Notes: generated by a model from the letters alone, not told the origin. 64,000 nt of DNA from Anaerolinea thermophila UNI-1 (GCF_000199675.1 NC_014960.1:2480001-2544000), one strand, 5' to 3'; shown: positions 33,986-42,780, counted from the first letter of the stretch. A program made the numbers and translations.

Positions 33986-35230
33986 ATGGCGCAGGAAATC
34001 AGTGCTCCTAAGACAAAAATAGGACGTCTTCCCAGAAACATCTGGGCAGTCAGTCTGACCAGTTTTTTCATGGATATTTCAAGTGAAATGGTGTTGAATA
34101 TCCTTCCCCTGTTTTTAGCCAATGTCCTTGGGATCAGAACCAGTTTGATTGGGCTGATTGAAGGCATTGCCGAAGCCACATCCAGTTTGTTAAAGGTATT
34201 TTCCGGATGGCTCTCGGATCGTCTGAAAGGACGAAAATGGATTGCTGTAGTGGGATACGGTTTATCGGCGATTTCCAAACCGTTTTTCTATTTTGCCTCC
34301 ACCTGGGAAGCCGTTGCGGCTATCCGCTGGACAGACCGGGTAGGGAAAGGGGTACGCACTGCCCCGCGTGATGCCCTGGTGGCCGATTCGGTTGAGCCAG
34401 AAGTACGCGGATTGGCTTTTGGTGTTCAGCGCGCCGCTGATACCGCCGGGGCTTTACTGGGTATTCTCATTGCGGCTGGAGTGGTCTGGTGGGCACAGTC
34501 CAATCAGGTTGCCCTGGGGGCTGAGACGTTCCGCACTGTGGTTCTCATCAGCATCATTCCGGGGGTACTGGCAGTTCTCTCCCTGGCAATTGGGGCAAAG
34601 GATGTCCCTTTGAAGAATCGCGGCGAAGCCCCTCGTCTGGCTTTCCGTTCGCTGGGTAAACCCTTCATGGTATTCATGATTATTGTGGGGATTTTCGACA
34701 TCGGAAATTCCTCGGATGCGTTTCTGGTTTTGCGCGCTCAGGAACGCGGGCTGAGCACACTGGGAATTTTGTTGATGCTCGCGGCGTTTAACCTGGTCTA
34801 TACCTTGCTTTCGGCTCCAGCGGGCTCTTTCTCTGACCGGATTGGACGGCGTAAAGTCATCATTGGGGGATGGCTGGTGTATAGCGCGATTTACTTTGGC
34901 TTTGCATTTGCTCAACAAGCCTGGCACGTGGTAGTCTTTTACATCCTGTACGGGGTGTATTACGGGTTAGCCTTCGGGACGACCAAAGCCATGGTTGCCG
35001 ATCTGGTGCCAGAAGCCCTGCGCGGCACAGCCTATGGGACATACAATGCCATCCTGGGCATTCTGGACTTCCCCGCCTCCCTCATCGCCGGCATTCTCTG
35101 GCAAGGAGTAGGTCACTGGCAAGGGTTTGGAGCCTCTGCACCATTCTTCTTCGGCGCTCTGATGAGCATTCTTGCAGCAATCCTCATGATGCTGTGGAAA
35201 CCCGCTTCAAGCGAAACACAGAATATCTAA
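33986..35230 (+). CDS. Major facilitator superfamily transporter
   Basis: The 414-aa protein has 12 predicted helices. Features include MDISSEMVLNILPLFL in helix 1, the loop 2-3 motif GWLSDRLKGRKW near residue 72, RWTDRVGKGVRTAPRDAL near 112, typical of an MFS subgroup, and the repeated loop motif SDRIGRRK in the second half. The ATG at 33986 is preferred to the longer frame because GGAGG lies 4 nt upstream. The substrate is unknown. A strong terminator follows. It is divergent from the DUF4395 operon and may share its control region. Confidence 0.88.
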   Translation: MAQEISAPKTKIGRLPRNIWAVSLTSFFMDISSEMVLNILPLFLANVLGIRTSLIGLIEGIAEATSSLLKVFSGWLSDRLKGRKWIAVVGYGLSAISKPFFYFASTWEAVAAIRWTDRVGKGVRTAPRDALVADSVEPEVRGLAFGVQRAADTAGALLGILIAAGVVWWAQSNQVALGAETFRTVVLISIIPGVLAVLSLAIGAKDVPLKNRGEAPRLAFRSLGKPFMVFMIIVGIFDIGNSSDAFLVLRAQERGLSTLGILLMLAAFNLVYTLLSAPAGSFSDRIGRRKVIIGGWLVYSAIYFGFAFAQQAWHVVVFYILYGVYYGLAFGTTKAMVADLVPEALRGTAYGTYNAILGILDFPASLIAGILWQGVGHWQGFGASAPFFFGALMSILAAILMMLWKPASSETQNI

Positions 35231-35251
35231 AAAAGAGAGATTTTGCACAAA

Positions 35252-35294
35252 AACAATGCGGGGATGCTGAACATCTTCCGCATTGTTTTTTTTT
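35252..35294 (+). terminator. Intrinsic terminator of the MFS gene
   Basis: AACAATGCGG pairs exactly with CCGCATTGTT, with an inner GATG/CATC stem, followed by a run of T. Confidence 0.92.
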
Positions 35295-35313
35295 CTGAAA
35301 AACCTTTTAAGGC

Positions 35314-35949
35314 TCAGGAAAGTTTTGCCAGAAGTGCAGCTTTCTTCTCTATAAATTCTTCTTCGGTGATCAACCCCTTCTGCCTTAATTCACCTAACTG
35401 TTCAATCAGCTGTGGAATGGAATAAATTGAAGCCTCTGCCGTGGCTTCACGTGTCTGGTCTTCCAGACGAATCTTTGCGTTCAACATTGTGGTTTTGAAG
35501 CGGATGGGGTTGGCAATGCGGGTAAAGCGGTTGATTCCCATTTCGCTGGCAGTAAGCACTTCCAAATCGCCAAAGTCCAGGAACCTCCCGATAACCGATT
35601 GTACCATTTTCACATCGTTCACTTTCTCCAGGGACGAGTCCGTGACGTTTTTATTCAAAATTCCGGTAATCTGAATCACCCGAAGATTGGTCACAATGTA
35701 CTGGTGATTCCACCACTTTAGTACATCTCGAACCAGACTAACCAGAGGGATAATCAACAACAAATAGCCCAGGGCAATTCCGGGATTGCCCCCTCCGGTA
35801 ATCAGGAAAATGGTCACCAGCAAAATGGTCACTGCAGCAAGAATGATTTCCACCAGGATTTGTTCCACCAGCACAATCCAGTGCTGATGAGTGGTAAGCA
35901 AAATTTGTTCATTTTCTCCCAGCAGTCGTTTCAGGTAGGCAGGACTCAT
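35314..35949 (-). CDS. PH-like (YdbT/bPH2) domain membrane protein with SHOCT tail
   Basis: The 211-aa protein has an N-terminal amphipathic part, two membrane helices (about 25-50 and 58-75) and a bacterial PH-like domain (NHQYIVTNLRVIQITGILNK to about 150, with DVKMVQSVIGRFLDFGDLEV). A C-terminal SHOCT motif (LIEQLGELRQKGLITEEEF) closes the chain. SHOCT helices are thought to mediate oligomerisation. GAGG lies 7 nt before the ATG. The function is unknown beyond membrane association. Confidence 0.88.
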   Translation of the reverse strand: MSPAYLKRLLGENEQILLTTHQHWIVLVEQILVEIILAAVTILLVTIFLITGGGNPGIALGYLLLIIPLVSLVRDVLKWWNHQYIVTNLRVIQITGILNKNVTDSSLEKVNDVKMVQSVIGRFLDFGDLEVLTASEMGINRFTRIANPIRFKTTMLNAKIRLEDQTREATAEASIYSIPQLIEQLGELRQKGLITEEEFIEKKAALLAKLS

Positions 35950-35989
35950 GGCAACACCTCATTTCTTCATATAATAGTATAGCCGAATC

Positions 35990-36020
35990 AAAAAACGGAT
36001 GGCTCAAAAAAGCCACCCGT
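35990..36020 (-). terminator. Intrinsic terminator of the SlyD-like gene
   Basis: On the minus strand ACGGGTGGCT pairs with AGCCATCCGT (one G-U), followed by T6. Confidence 0.85.
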
Positions 36021-36044
36021 TTTGCACTCAGAAAATTGCGGGGA

Positions 36045-36611
36045 TTAGTTATTTTTACCCGTTTCTTCTTCGTCCTCGTCTTCGAAATCTTCGTCGAAAT
36101 CGAATTCGAGTTCTTCTTCTTCAAACTCATCGTGAACATGCCCGTGAGCCAGTTCTTCCGGTTCAGCATTGCGCAAATCCACGACAGTCACCTCAAAGTT
36201 GAGGTCTTTCCCAGCCAGGGGATGATTGAAGTCCAGTTGTACCATGTCTTTGCCCACGCTGGCAATGCGGGCATCCAGCAGTTCACCGGACTCATTGCGA
36301 ACAGTCAAATCCACACCCACGCGCAACGGGATATCGGGAGGGAACTCACTGCGGGGCACATCAATCACGGCTTCGGGGTCGTACTCCCCATACCCTTCGG
36401 CAGCTTTAACCAGCACATTGCGGGTATCGCCAATTTTCATACCATACAGTTCACGTTCCAGCCCGGGGATGATATTTTGATGTCCCTGCAGGAATTGAAT
36501 GGGTTCACTCCCCTCAGTGGTATCCAGCACTTCACCGTTCACAGTGAGCGTATAATCCAGGGTGACGACCACATCGTCTGCAACAACAGTTGGCTTTTCG
36601 GTATTTGCCAT
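36045..36611 (-). CDS. slyD: FKBP-type peptidyl-prolyl isomerase, SlyD-like
   Basis: The 188-aa protein speeds proline isomerisation and acts as a chaperone through an insert-in-flap domain. It has VVTLDYTLTVNGEVLDTT, PIQFLQGHQNIIPGLERELYGM, the insert region (about 75-125) and QLDFNHPLAGKDLNFEVTV. The C-terminus is a long acidic tail (Glu/Asp from about 160) with a few His, where E. coli SlyD has a His-rich metal-binding tail. The ATG at 36611 matches the family N-terminus; AAGG lies 11 nt upstream. The longer frame is discounted. Confidence 0.9.
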   Translation of the reverse strand: MANTEKPTVVADDVVVTLDYTLTVNGEVLDTTEGSEPIQFLQGHQNIIPGLERELYGMKIGDTRNVLVKAAEGYGEYDPEAVIDVPRSEFPPDIPLRVGVDLTVRNESGELLDARIASVGKDMVQLDFNHPLAGKDLNFEVTVVDLRNAEPEELAHGHVHDEFEEEELEFDFDEDFEDEDEEETGKNN

Positions 36612-36643
36612 AGAAACAGAAACCTTCTTTCTTAACAATTTAA

Positions 36644-36672
36644 GTCGCTCCGCGGTACAGAACAGGAGCGAC
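36644..36672 (-). other. Hairpin in the slyD leader
   Basis: GTCGCTCC and GGAGCGAC form a perfect 8-bp stem in the 5' leader of about 90 nt, with no T tract. It may stabilise the mRNA or regulate it. Confidence 0.5.
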
Positions 36673-36709
36673 CCTGATCTTCCCCAAACGTATGCGCTTT
36701 TCAATTGAG

Positions 36710-36715
36710 ATTATA
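36710..36715 (-). promoter_or_regulatory. -10 box of slyD
   Basis: The minus strand reads TATAAT, about 100 nt before the slyD ATG. No convincing -35 is seen. Confidence 0.45.
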
Positions 36716-36792
36716 TCATAAGAATACCGAATGAACTGCAATTTTGCGCAAAGTTTTTATCTTTCTATAAATTAGGTCAACAAGAGGATTAT

Positions 36793-36860
36793 TGTCATAA
36801 TTTTTGGTGATTTTTGACGCTATGTCATAATCTTTATTGTCAATTATTGTGTGCTATAAA
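36793..36860 (+). promoter_or_regulatory. cydAB control region with repeated TGTCATAAT half-sites
   Basis: TGTCATAAT occurs at 36793-36801 and 36823-36831, exactly 30 nt apart, and the related TGTCAATTA begins at 36838, 15 nt further. A TATAAA -10 candidate is at 36855-36860, about 46 nt before the cydA ATG. Spacing in multiples of 15 bp suggests a regulator bound on alternating or same faces of the helix. The 295-nt gap between slyD and cydA otherwise holds only the two promoters and the slyD hairpin. Confidence 0.5.
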
Positions 36861-36906
36861 TATGAACAGCCTTCAAGTTCTGTCTTTATTTCCAGGAGGT
36901 TGGTGT

Positions 36907-38277
36907 ATGAGTGTATTAACCCTTTCGCAGTGGCAGTTCGCCATCACCTCTGTCTACCATTTTTTCTTTGTGCCTCTAACTCTGGGGCTATCCGTCCTCA
37001 CCGCCATCATGGAAACCATTTATGTGCGTTCAGGGCAGGAAGTGTACAAACGCATGGCAAAGTTTTGGGGAACGCTGTTTGTCATCAACTTTGCCATGGG
37101 AGTAGTGACCGGCATCGTCCAGGAATTTCAGTTTGGTATGAACTGGTCGGAGTATTCTCGCTTTGTCGGAGATATTTTTGGCGCCCCCCTTGCAATTGAA
37201 GCCTTGCTGGCTTTCTTCCTTGAGTCTACTTTCCTTGGGCTGTGGCTGTTTGGCTGGAATAAACTGTCCAAAGGATTACACGCCTTCACCATGTGGATGG
37301 TAGCCCTTGGCTCCAACATTTCCGCGCTGTGGATTTTAATTGCCAATTCCTTCATGCAACATCCGGTGGGATACACCCTGGAGGGTGGCAGAGCCGTCAT
37401 GACCAACTTCGGCGCGCTTCTCACCAATCCCTATGTTTGGACCCAGTTCCCTCACACGGTTCTGTCTGGTTTCACAACAGCCGCGTTTTTCGTTGCAGGA
37501 ATCAGTGCTTATCATCTCTTCCGCAAGAATGAGGAAGATTTATTCCGCCGCTCATTCAATCTGGCAGCCGTTTTCGGGATGATTTCGATTTTCCTGGTCA
37601 TCCTGGTGGGGCATAGCCAGGCACAACGCATGGTACAGGTTCAACCCATGAAAATGGCTGCCGTCGAAGCCCTCTGGGAAACTGAAAACCCGGCTTCTTT
37701 TTCCCTGTTTACGATAGGGGATGAAAAGAACCTCAAAGATCGTTTTGCTTTGCGAATCCCTTATTTGCTTTCTATTCTAGCGTACAACCAGCCGACAGGC
37801 GAGGTAAAGGGCATTCGTAATCTTCAAGCAGAATATGAACAGTTATACGGTCCTGGGTATTATGTGCCATCCGTCTTCACCGCCTACTGGACTTTCCGCA
37901 TCATGGTAGGTTCAGGATTCCTCATGTTCGCCCTGATGGCGGTGGCATTATGGTTCGTGCTGAAGAATAAACCCCTGGCAGGTACCCGCTTTGGAAAATG
38001 GCTGCCTTTTGCCATTGCCCTGCCCTATCTTGCCAACAGCACCGGCTGGATTTTGACCGAGATGGGACGTCAGCCCTGGGTAGTATATGGAGTGATGAAG
38101 ACCGAGCAAGCCTTCTCCCCTAACCTGACACCCGGGATGGTGTTGACCACCCTGATTCTCTTTACCATCGTGTATGGGGTTTTGATGGCAGCAGATATTT
38201 ACCTGCTGGCAAAATACGCTCGTAAGGTGCCTGCTGAAGGCGAAGAACAGGCTTTGCAGGAAGCCTATGCGGAGTAG
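36907..38277 (+). CDS. cydA: Cytochrome bd quinol oxidase subunit I
   Basis: CydA oxidises quinol and reduces O2 to water with high affinity. The 456-aa protein has nine helices. Conserved ligands are visible: the heme b595 His in SVYHFFFVPL near residue 19, the heme b558 His in MQHPVGY near 160, and the Met in WILTEMGRQPW near 370. The quinol-binding loop is of the short form. The ATG at 36907 has AGGAGG seven nt upstream. With cydB 12 nt downstream it forms a two-gene operon lacking cydCD and cydX. In an anaerobe it would remove traces of oxygen. Confidence 0.95.
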   Translation: MSVLTLSQWQFAITSVYHFFFVPLTLGLSVLTAIMETIYVRSGQEVYKRMAKFWGTLFVINFAMGVVTGIVQEFQFGMNWSEYSRFVGDIFGAPLAIEALLAFFLESTFLGLWLFGWNKLSKGLHAFTMWMVALGSNISALWILIANSFMQHPVGYTLEGGRAVMTNFGALLTNPYVWTQFPHTVLSGFTTAAFFVAGISAYHLFRKNEEDLFRRSFNLAAVFGMISIFLVILVGHSQAQRMVQVQPMKMAAVEALWETENPASFSLFTIGDEKNLKDRFALRIPYLLSILAYNQPTGEVKGIRNLQAEYEQLYGPGYYVPSVFTAYWTFRIMVGSGFLMFALMAVALWFVLKNKPLAGTRFGKWLPFAIALPYLANSTGWILTEMGRQPWVVYGVMKTEQAFSPNLTPGMVLTTLILFTIVYGVLMAADIYLLAKYARKVPAEGEEQALQEAYAE

Positions 38278-38289
38278 GAGGGAAGAAAC

Positions 38290-39303
38290 ATGGATCTCAA
38301 TACGGTTTGGTTTATCCTAATTGCAGTGCTCTATCTTGGCTTTTTCGTGCTGGAAGGCTTTGACTTTGGCGTGGGGATTCTGCTTCCTTTCCTTGGCAAA
38401 ACCGATCAAGAACGCCGGGTGATTATCAATACCATTGGTCCGCACTGGGATGGGAATGAAGTCTGGCTCATTACGGCAGGTGGAGCAACCTTTGCGGCTT
38501 TCCCGCACTGGTACGCCACTCTTTTCAGCGGGTTTTACCTGCCGCTGTTCCTCATCCTGCTGGCGCTCATCCTGCGTGGAGTAGCATTTGAATTCCGCAG
38601 TAAAGACGAGAATCCCAAATGGCGCACCTTCTGGGATTGGGCAATTTTCGGGGGCAGCCTGGTACCCGCGTTGCTTTTTGGGGTGGCTTTTACCAATATC
38701 ATGGCAGGTGTGCCCATTGACGCCAACATGACCTACGTAGGTGGTTTCTGGAATCTACTCAACCCCTATGCACTCATTGGCGGTCTCACCTCGTTGCTGG
38801 GATTCATCCTTCACGGGGCGGTGTTTCTCAGTTTGAAGACGGATGGAGAAATGATGACGCGCGCTCAAGATGCCGCCCGCAAGGTCTGGTTGCCTGCTAC
38901 GCTTGTCCTGGTAGTATTTATCATCGCTACCTATTTCTTCACCGACGTTCTGCAACAATTGGGGATTAATCCCGGTCCTATTCCCATTGGGGCTTTCTTC
39001 ACCATGCTGGCGGCGGGGTATTTCGTCTATACACGTCGCAGTGGCTGGGCATTTTTCATGACTACCCTGACCATCCTTTTCGCGACCGCCACCATTTTCA
39101 TGATCCTTTATCCGCGGGTAATGGTTTCCTCACTGGACCCGGCTTACAGCCTCACCATCTATAACGCTGCTTCCAGTCCTTACACCCTGCGGGTGATGAG
39201 CATCATTGCGCTCATCTTTGTTCCTATCGTGCTGGCATACCAGGCCTGGTCTTACTGGGTGTTCCGCAAACGAATTACCGCTAAACAGGAACTGCACTAT
39301 TAA
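38290..39303 (+). CDS. cydB: Cytochrome bd quinol oxidase subunit II
   Basis: The 337-aa protein has eight to nine helices and the CydB hallmarks: FFVLEGFDFGVGILLPFLG near residues 18-36, GPHWDGNEVWLITAGGATFAAFP near 50-72, and RGVAFEFRSK near 95. GGAGGGA precedes the ATG. It is the structural partner of CydA in the bd oxidase and follows it directly. Confidence 0.95.
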   Translation: MDLNTVWFILIAVLYLGFFVLEGFDFGVGILLPFLGKTDQERRVIINTIGPHWDGNEVWLITAGGATFAAFPHWYATLFSGFYLPLFLILLALILRGVAFEFRSKDENPKWRTFWDWAIFGGSLVPALLFGVAFTNIMAGVPIDANMTYVGGFWNLLNPYALIGGLTSLLGFILHGAVFLSLKTDGEMMTRAQDAARKVWLPATLVLVVFIIATYFFTDVLQQLGINPGPIPIGAFFTMLAAGYFVYTRRSGWAFFMTTLTILFATATIFMILYPRVMVSSLDPAYSLTIYNAASSPYTLRVMSIIALIFVPIVLAYQAWSYWVFRKRITAKQELHY

Positions 39304-39338
39304 GAAACCGTGTGCTTGAACCCCAGAGGGTAAAAAGA

Positions 39339-39376
39339 GGAGCGGAATGAGGGTAAACAGTTTCTCGTTCCGCTCC
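39339..39376 (+). terminator. Possible terminator hairpin after cydB
   Basis: GGAGCGGAA and TTCCGCTCC form a perfect 9-bp stem, but the following sequence (CATTTATG) has only a poor T tract. Confidence 0.5.
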
Positions 39377-39407
39377 CATTTATGTGTTCCTCGCTGCAAT
39401 TCCGGGT

Positions 39408-39413
39408 TATAAT
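39408..39413 (+). promoter_or_regulatory. -10 box of gpmA
   Basis: TATAAT lies about 60 nt before the gpmA ATG; the -35 is not clear. Confidence 0.45.
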
Positions 39414-39473
39414 ACGCAAAACTTTTTGTGGGGTTTTGCACATCCTGTGCTTTTAATCTAAGGAGATGGGACT

Positions 39474-40220
39474 ATGATTAAACTCGTTTTACTGCGCCAC
39501 GGACAAAGTACGTGGAACCTTGAAAACCGCTTTACCGGATGGACAGATGTGGACCTGTCCGAACAGGGTATCCAGGAAGCCCATGAAGCCGGGCGTCTTT
39601 TGCGGGAAGCCGGTTATACCTTCGATATTGCCTTCACCTCGGTTCTGAAACGCGCCATCCGCACCCTGTGGATTGCTCTTGATGAATTGGATCAAATGTA
39701 CATTCCCATCGAGAATGCCTGGCAATTGAACGAACGACATTATGGCGCTCTGCAAGGGCTGAACAAAGCCGAAATGGCTGAGAAGTACGGCAAGGAACAG
39801 GTGCACCTCTGGCGCCGCAGTTATAACGTACCCCCACCGCCCCTGGATTGGGATGATCCTCGCCACCCACGCTTTGACCCACGCTACGCCAAAGTGGATC
39901 CGGCTCTTTTACCCGCCTGCGAATCGCTGGAACTAACCCTGAAGCGTGTTATGCCCTACTGGGAAAGTGAAATTGTCCCGCGCCTTAAAGCCGGAGAAAA
40001 AGTGCTCATTGCCGCTCATGGCAACAGCCTGCGCGCTCTGGTCAAACATCTGGATAATATGTCCGATGAGGACATTGTGGAACTGAACATTCCCACCGGC
40101 ATCCCGCTGGTGTACGAACTGGATGACAACCTGAAACCCATCACCCACTACTATCTGGGCGATCCAGAAAAAGCCAAGGCCGCCGCTGAAGCCGTTGCCA
40201 AGCAAGCCGAGAAGAAATAA
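39474..40220 (+). CDS. gpmA: 2,3-bisphosphoglycerate-dependent phosphoglycerate mutase
   Basis: GpmA interconverts 3- and 2-phosphoglycerate in glycolysis and gluconeogenesis. The 248-aa protein matches the E. coli length. It has the phospho-His motif LRHGQSTWN (His9), [52 protein letters not shown], and the second catalytic His in [15 protein letters not shown]. An Ala/Lys-rich tail closes the chain. AAGGAGA precedes the ATG, and a strong terminator follows, so it is probably monocistronic. Confidence 0.97.
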   Translation: MIKLVLLRHGQSTWNLENRFTGWTDVDLSEQGIQEAHEAGRLLREAGYTFDIAFTSVLKRAIRTLWIALDELDQMYIPIENAWQLNERHYGALQGLNKAEMAEKYGKEQVHLWRRSYNVPPPPLDWDDPRHPRFDPRYAKVDPALLPACESLELTLKRVMPYWESEIVPRLKAGEKVLIAAHGNSLRALVKHLDNMSDEDIVELNIPTGIPLVYELDDNLKPITHYYLGDPEKAKAAAEAVAKQAEKK

Positions 40221-40240
40221 AACTGACTGTCAAATTGTCT

Positions 40241-40270
40241 AATGGGGCGTTTAACGCCCCATTTTTTATT
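40241..40270 (+). terminator. Intrinsic terminator of gpmA
   Basis: AATGGGGCG and CGCCCCATT form a perfect 9-bp stem with a 5-nt loop and a T-rich tail. It may also serve the convergent small membrane gene. Confidence 0.92.
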
Positions 40271-40607
40271 TCTGCTCAACTCTTTGCAGATCCAGCCACA
40301 CCGTGACGATAATCACCAGTTCCGCCAGTTTGGCGCTGATGCTGGCAACATCCAGTTCACCGTTCAATACTGCCCAGAGCAGAATGGTTATTGCACTGTA
40401 CCCCATCAAAACAAAGCCTACCCATCGCCGGTAAGGACGTAAAAATGCCATAGGCAGTAAAAATAGCCCCCATAACCCGAGAAAACCTATCCCGTTGAGG
40501 ATGAAAATGAACGCATCATAAACCATACCCAGGTAAAGATGAATCACAGCGGTTATCAATACAGCCATGGAAAGAAGTATCCGAGTAACCATTTTTGAGT
40601 TCATCAT
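40266..40607 (-). CDS. Small four-helix membrane protein
   Basis: I do not recognise a family. The 113-aa protein has four predicted membrane helices with short loops and few charged residues (segments around RILLSMAVLITAVIHLYLG, FILNGIGFLGLWGLFLLP, WVGFVLMGYSAITILLWAV and LAELVIIVTVWLDL). It starts within the stop of the UPF0104 gene (ATGA overlap) and is the last gene of a three-gene lipid-type operon. A role with the UPF0104 protein or the phosphatidyltransferase is only inferred from position. Confidence 0.75.
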   Translation of the reverse strand: MMNSKMVTRILLSMAVLITAVIHLYLGMVYDAFIFILNGIGFLGLWGLFLLPMAFLRPYRRWVGFVLMGYSAITILLWAVLNGELDVASISAKLAELVIIVTVWLDLQRVEQK

Positions 40608-41656
40608 TCCACTACCTCCCGTTTCAAATCTTGAGAATCGAACCATCTGGTCATGGCACCTCTACCGGAGATGAATACCCCGATTAGCGCAAGCAGGACA
40701 TCGCGAAGGCGAACGGTTAATCCCAGGGCAATCCCACTCAGCGGCGACAATCCAAGGGAAACAGCGGCAAATACCATTGCCGATTCAAACACCCCCGTAG
40801 CGGCAGGGATGGGGAGAAGAAAAGAAAGACGTGCCAGCACCAGAAAACAGAGCACCTGGAGAGGAGAAAGCGATTCGCTCAAGCCACTGAGTAACCAGGA
40901 AAACTCCAGCACTGAGAGCAACCAGGCAAAGATGGAAAGAAGAAAGGATTTGACCAGCGCAAAGAAGTGCTGCTGGGCAAAATTGCTCAAATACGATTCT
41001 GCCAGGGACACCTGAAGGAGAACCTTTTTCCCAAACGTCCCCCTTTTTCCAGAAAATGCCATAACCGCGGCGGTCAACGGCAATCTTCCCTTCTTCAACA
41101 GCATCAAATGCAGGGCAGGGATAATCAACAATCCTCCCGTCACCACACCGAACCAGCGAATCCCGCCCATCCATTCCACATCCAGAAATAACATCGCCAT
41201 CACACCCAATAAAAGGACAGCAAAGTTTGTCAATCCATCCACTACCCGCTCCAAATAAACTGAAGTCGCCGCAAGTGGTAAAGGGACTCTGGCGTATCTT
41301 GAAATCAGATAAACCTGTACCGGTTCACCTCCCACCTGGGGACCAGGGGTGAAGTAACTCCAGCCAAAACCAGCGAGGCGGGCAAACACACGATTCTTGA
41401 GAGAAGCCTGGATACCCAACGGCTGGAGAATCACGCCCCAGCGCCATGCCCATACGAGAATCACCACCAGATTTAGCCCAATCCAAATTCCCCAGAATTC
41501 TGCTGGAAGACGTGCCCAAAGAGTTGTCAATCCGCTAAGGGAGACGCCCTTAAGGCCATCCTTAAGGGTATACATTCCCAAGCCCACCAGTCCAAGGCTG
41601 AGGACAATGAATCCTGCTTTCAGGATGTTTCGCCAGCGCGGTGATAAATCAACCAT
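40604..41656 (-). CDS. UPF0104 / LPG-synthase-type flippase-like protein
   Basis: This 350-aa integral membrane protein has about eight helices and the family pattern: VWAWRWGVILQPLG, FGWSYFTPGPQVGGEPVQVY near residues 100-120 (the TPGxxGGE motif), TSVYLERVVDG, and LPIPAATGVFESA near 290. The start used is the ATG at 41656, with GGAAG/GGAG upstream; an ATG at 41671 is also possible. It overlaps the CDP-alcohol phosphatidyltransferase gene by 37 nt. That context suggests a glycerophospholipid or lipid-linked intermediate as substrate. Confidence 0.85.
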   Translation of the reverse strand: MVDLSPRWRNILKAGFIVLSLGLVGLGMYTLKDGLKGVSLSGLTTLWARLPAEFWGIWIGLNLVVILVWAWRWGVILQPLGIQASLKNRVFARLAGFGWSYFTPGPQVGGEPVQVYLISRYARVPLPLAATSVYLERVVDGLTNFAVLLLGVMAMLFLDVEWMGGIRWFGVVTGGLLIIPALHLMLLKKGRLPLTAAVMAFSGKRGTFGKKVLLQVSLAESYLSNFAQQHFFALVKSFLLSIFAWLLSVLEFSWLLSGLSESLSPLQVLCFLVLARLSFLLPIPAATGVFESAMVFAAVSLGLSPLSGIALGLTVRLRDVLLALIGVFISGRGAMTRWFDSQDLKREVVE

Positions 41657-42768
41657 TCTTCCGGACTCCATACCGATAATCTGCCCGTGCCCAACATCAG
41701 TAATCCAAACCCGCCCACCAGCGCTCCCCAGGCGACTGGATGATTTGAGGAGAAGGAAAGTACAAACCCTGCTATCATCATCCAGGCTATACCGGTAACT
41801 CTTCCCATGAGTCCCAGGAGAACCATTAACCCTAATCCTGCCAGAGTCGTTCTCGCCCAAAACAGATAGGGGGTGTCAGGAAAAGCAAACAGAAGACCAA
41901 TACCCGAAATCAAGGTCAAGAGACGGAACAACCAGGGTCCAACACGCGTAAGAGATGCCAGAACACCCCAGCGCAACAGAGGATCTGTTTGTTCATCCAT
42001 CGCCGTGCTGACGTACAATCCATCTCGCAGGAAGGCTGTCAGGAAAGGAATCATCCATAACCATGCGGCTATGGTTGTGGCTGGAGGAGAAAATACGGGA
42101 AAGAGGAGTACGGCAATCAATCCCATTTGTATCCCCGCCATGAAGCGGCGGTATGGGTTGGAGGGAAGCGGTGCAAGCGGTAATCCCCGGCGCTCACGCC
42201 ACTGAATAACTGCTACGTATAGAAAGCGTGCAAGCCCTACAAGAACGAACAGGGGGGAAACCTGGCCCATACGCACCAGCAGAACAGAAGCAATGAGCAC
42301 ACCCAAACTATCCCAGTGCATGTCCAGCGTTTCGCCCAATCTGCTGGAACGATGTGTCCGGCGCGCGACCCAGCCATCCACAAAATCCAGAAGAGCCACC
42401 AGGGAATACAGAACCCCAGCCAGCCAACGGACAGTTTCCTGCAAAGAGATGAGAAAAATCAACCCGAACAACCCGCCAAGCAAACCAGCGCGCCACATGG
42501 TGATGCGATTCGCCCACCCTAGATCGGGGTAACGGGTATCACCCCCTGGGGGGACATTAAGCTCCAGGTGATAGACCAGGTAACCGAACGCATATCCCAG
42601 AAATGCCAGCGAAGAGACTGCCCAGGCAATCCACTCTTCTCCAGTAGAGAGGCTGGACAACATCCAGATTCCTGCACCCCACAACCCCAGATATGTGACT
42701 CCCAGCACAATCAGGTCAAGCCCCTGCGAACGCACGTTTTCGAGGATGGAACGCCCCTGAAAAATCAT
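41620..42768 (-). CDS. CDP-alcohol phosphatidyltransferase family protein
   Basis: These enzymes join a CDP-activated lipid to an alcohol such as glycerol phosphate, inositol or inositol phosphate. The 382-aa protein contains the exact family signature D-G-x2-A-R-x8-G-x3-D-x3-D in VDGWVARR...GETLDMHWD near residues 128-152. Helices lie before it and about seven after, making it longer than most members (around 200 aa). The ATG at 42768 sits 6 nt behind TACAAT with no ribosome-binding site, so a leaderless start is likely. The alcohol substrate is not identifiable. Confidence 0.88.
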   Translation of the reverse strand: MIFQGRSILENVRSQGLDLIVLGVTYLGLWGAGIWMLSSLSTGEEWIAWAVSSLAFLGYAFGYLVYHLELNVPPGGDTRYPDLGWANRITMWRAGLLGGLFGLIFLISLQETVRWLAGVLYSLVALLDFVDGWVARRTHRSSRLGETLDMHWDSLGVLIASVLLVRMGQVSPLFVLVGLARFLYVAVIQWRERRGLPLAPLPSNPYRRFMAGIQMGLIAVLLFPVFSPPATTIAAWLWMIPFLTAFLRDGLYVSTAMDEQTDPLLRWGVLASLTRVGPWLFRLLTLISGIGLLFAFPDTPYLFWARTTLAGLGLMVLLGLMGRVTGIAWMMIAGFVLSFSSNHPVAWGALVGGFGLLMLGTGRLSVWSPEEWLIYHRAGETS

Positions 42769-42774
42769 ACAAAA

Positions 42775-42780
42775 ATTGTA
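42775..42780 (-). promoter_or_regulatory. -10 box of the phosphatidyltransferase gene; leaderless start expected
   Basis: The minus strand reads TACAAT, then TTTTGT, then ATG. Confidence 0.5.
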
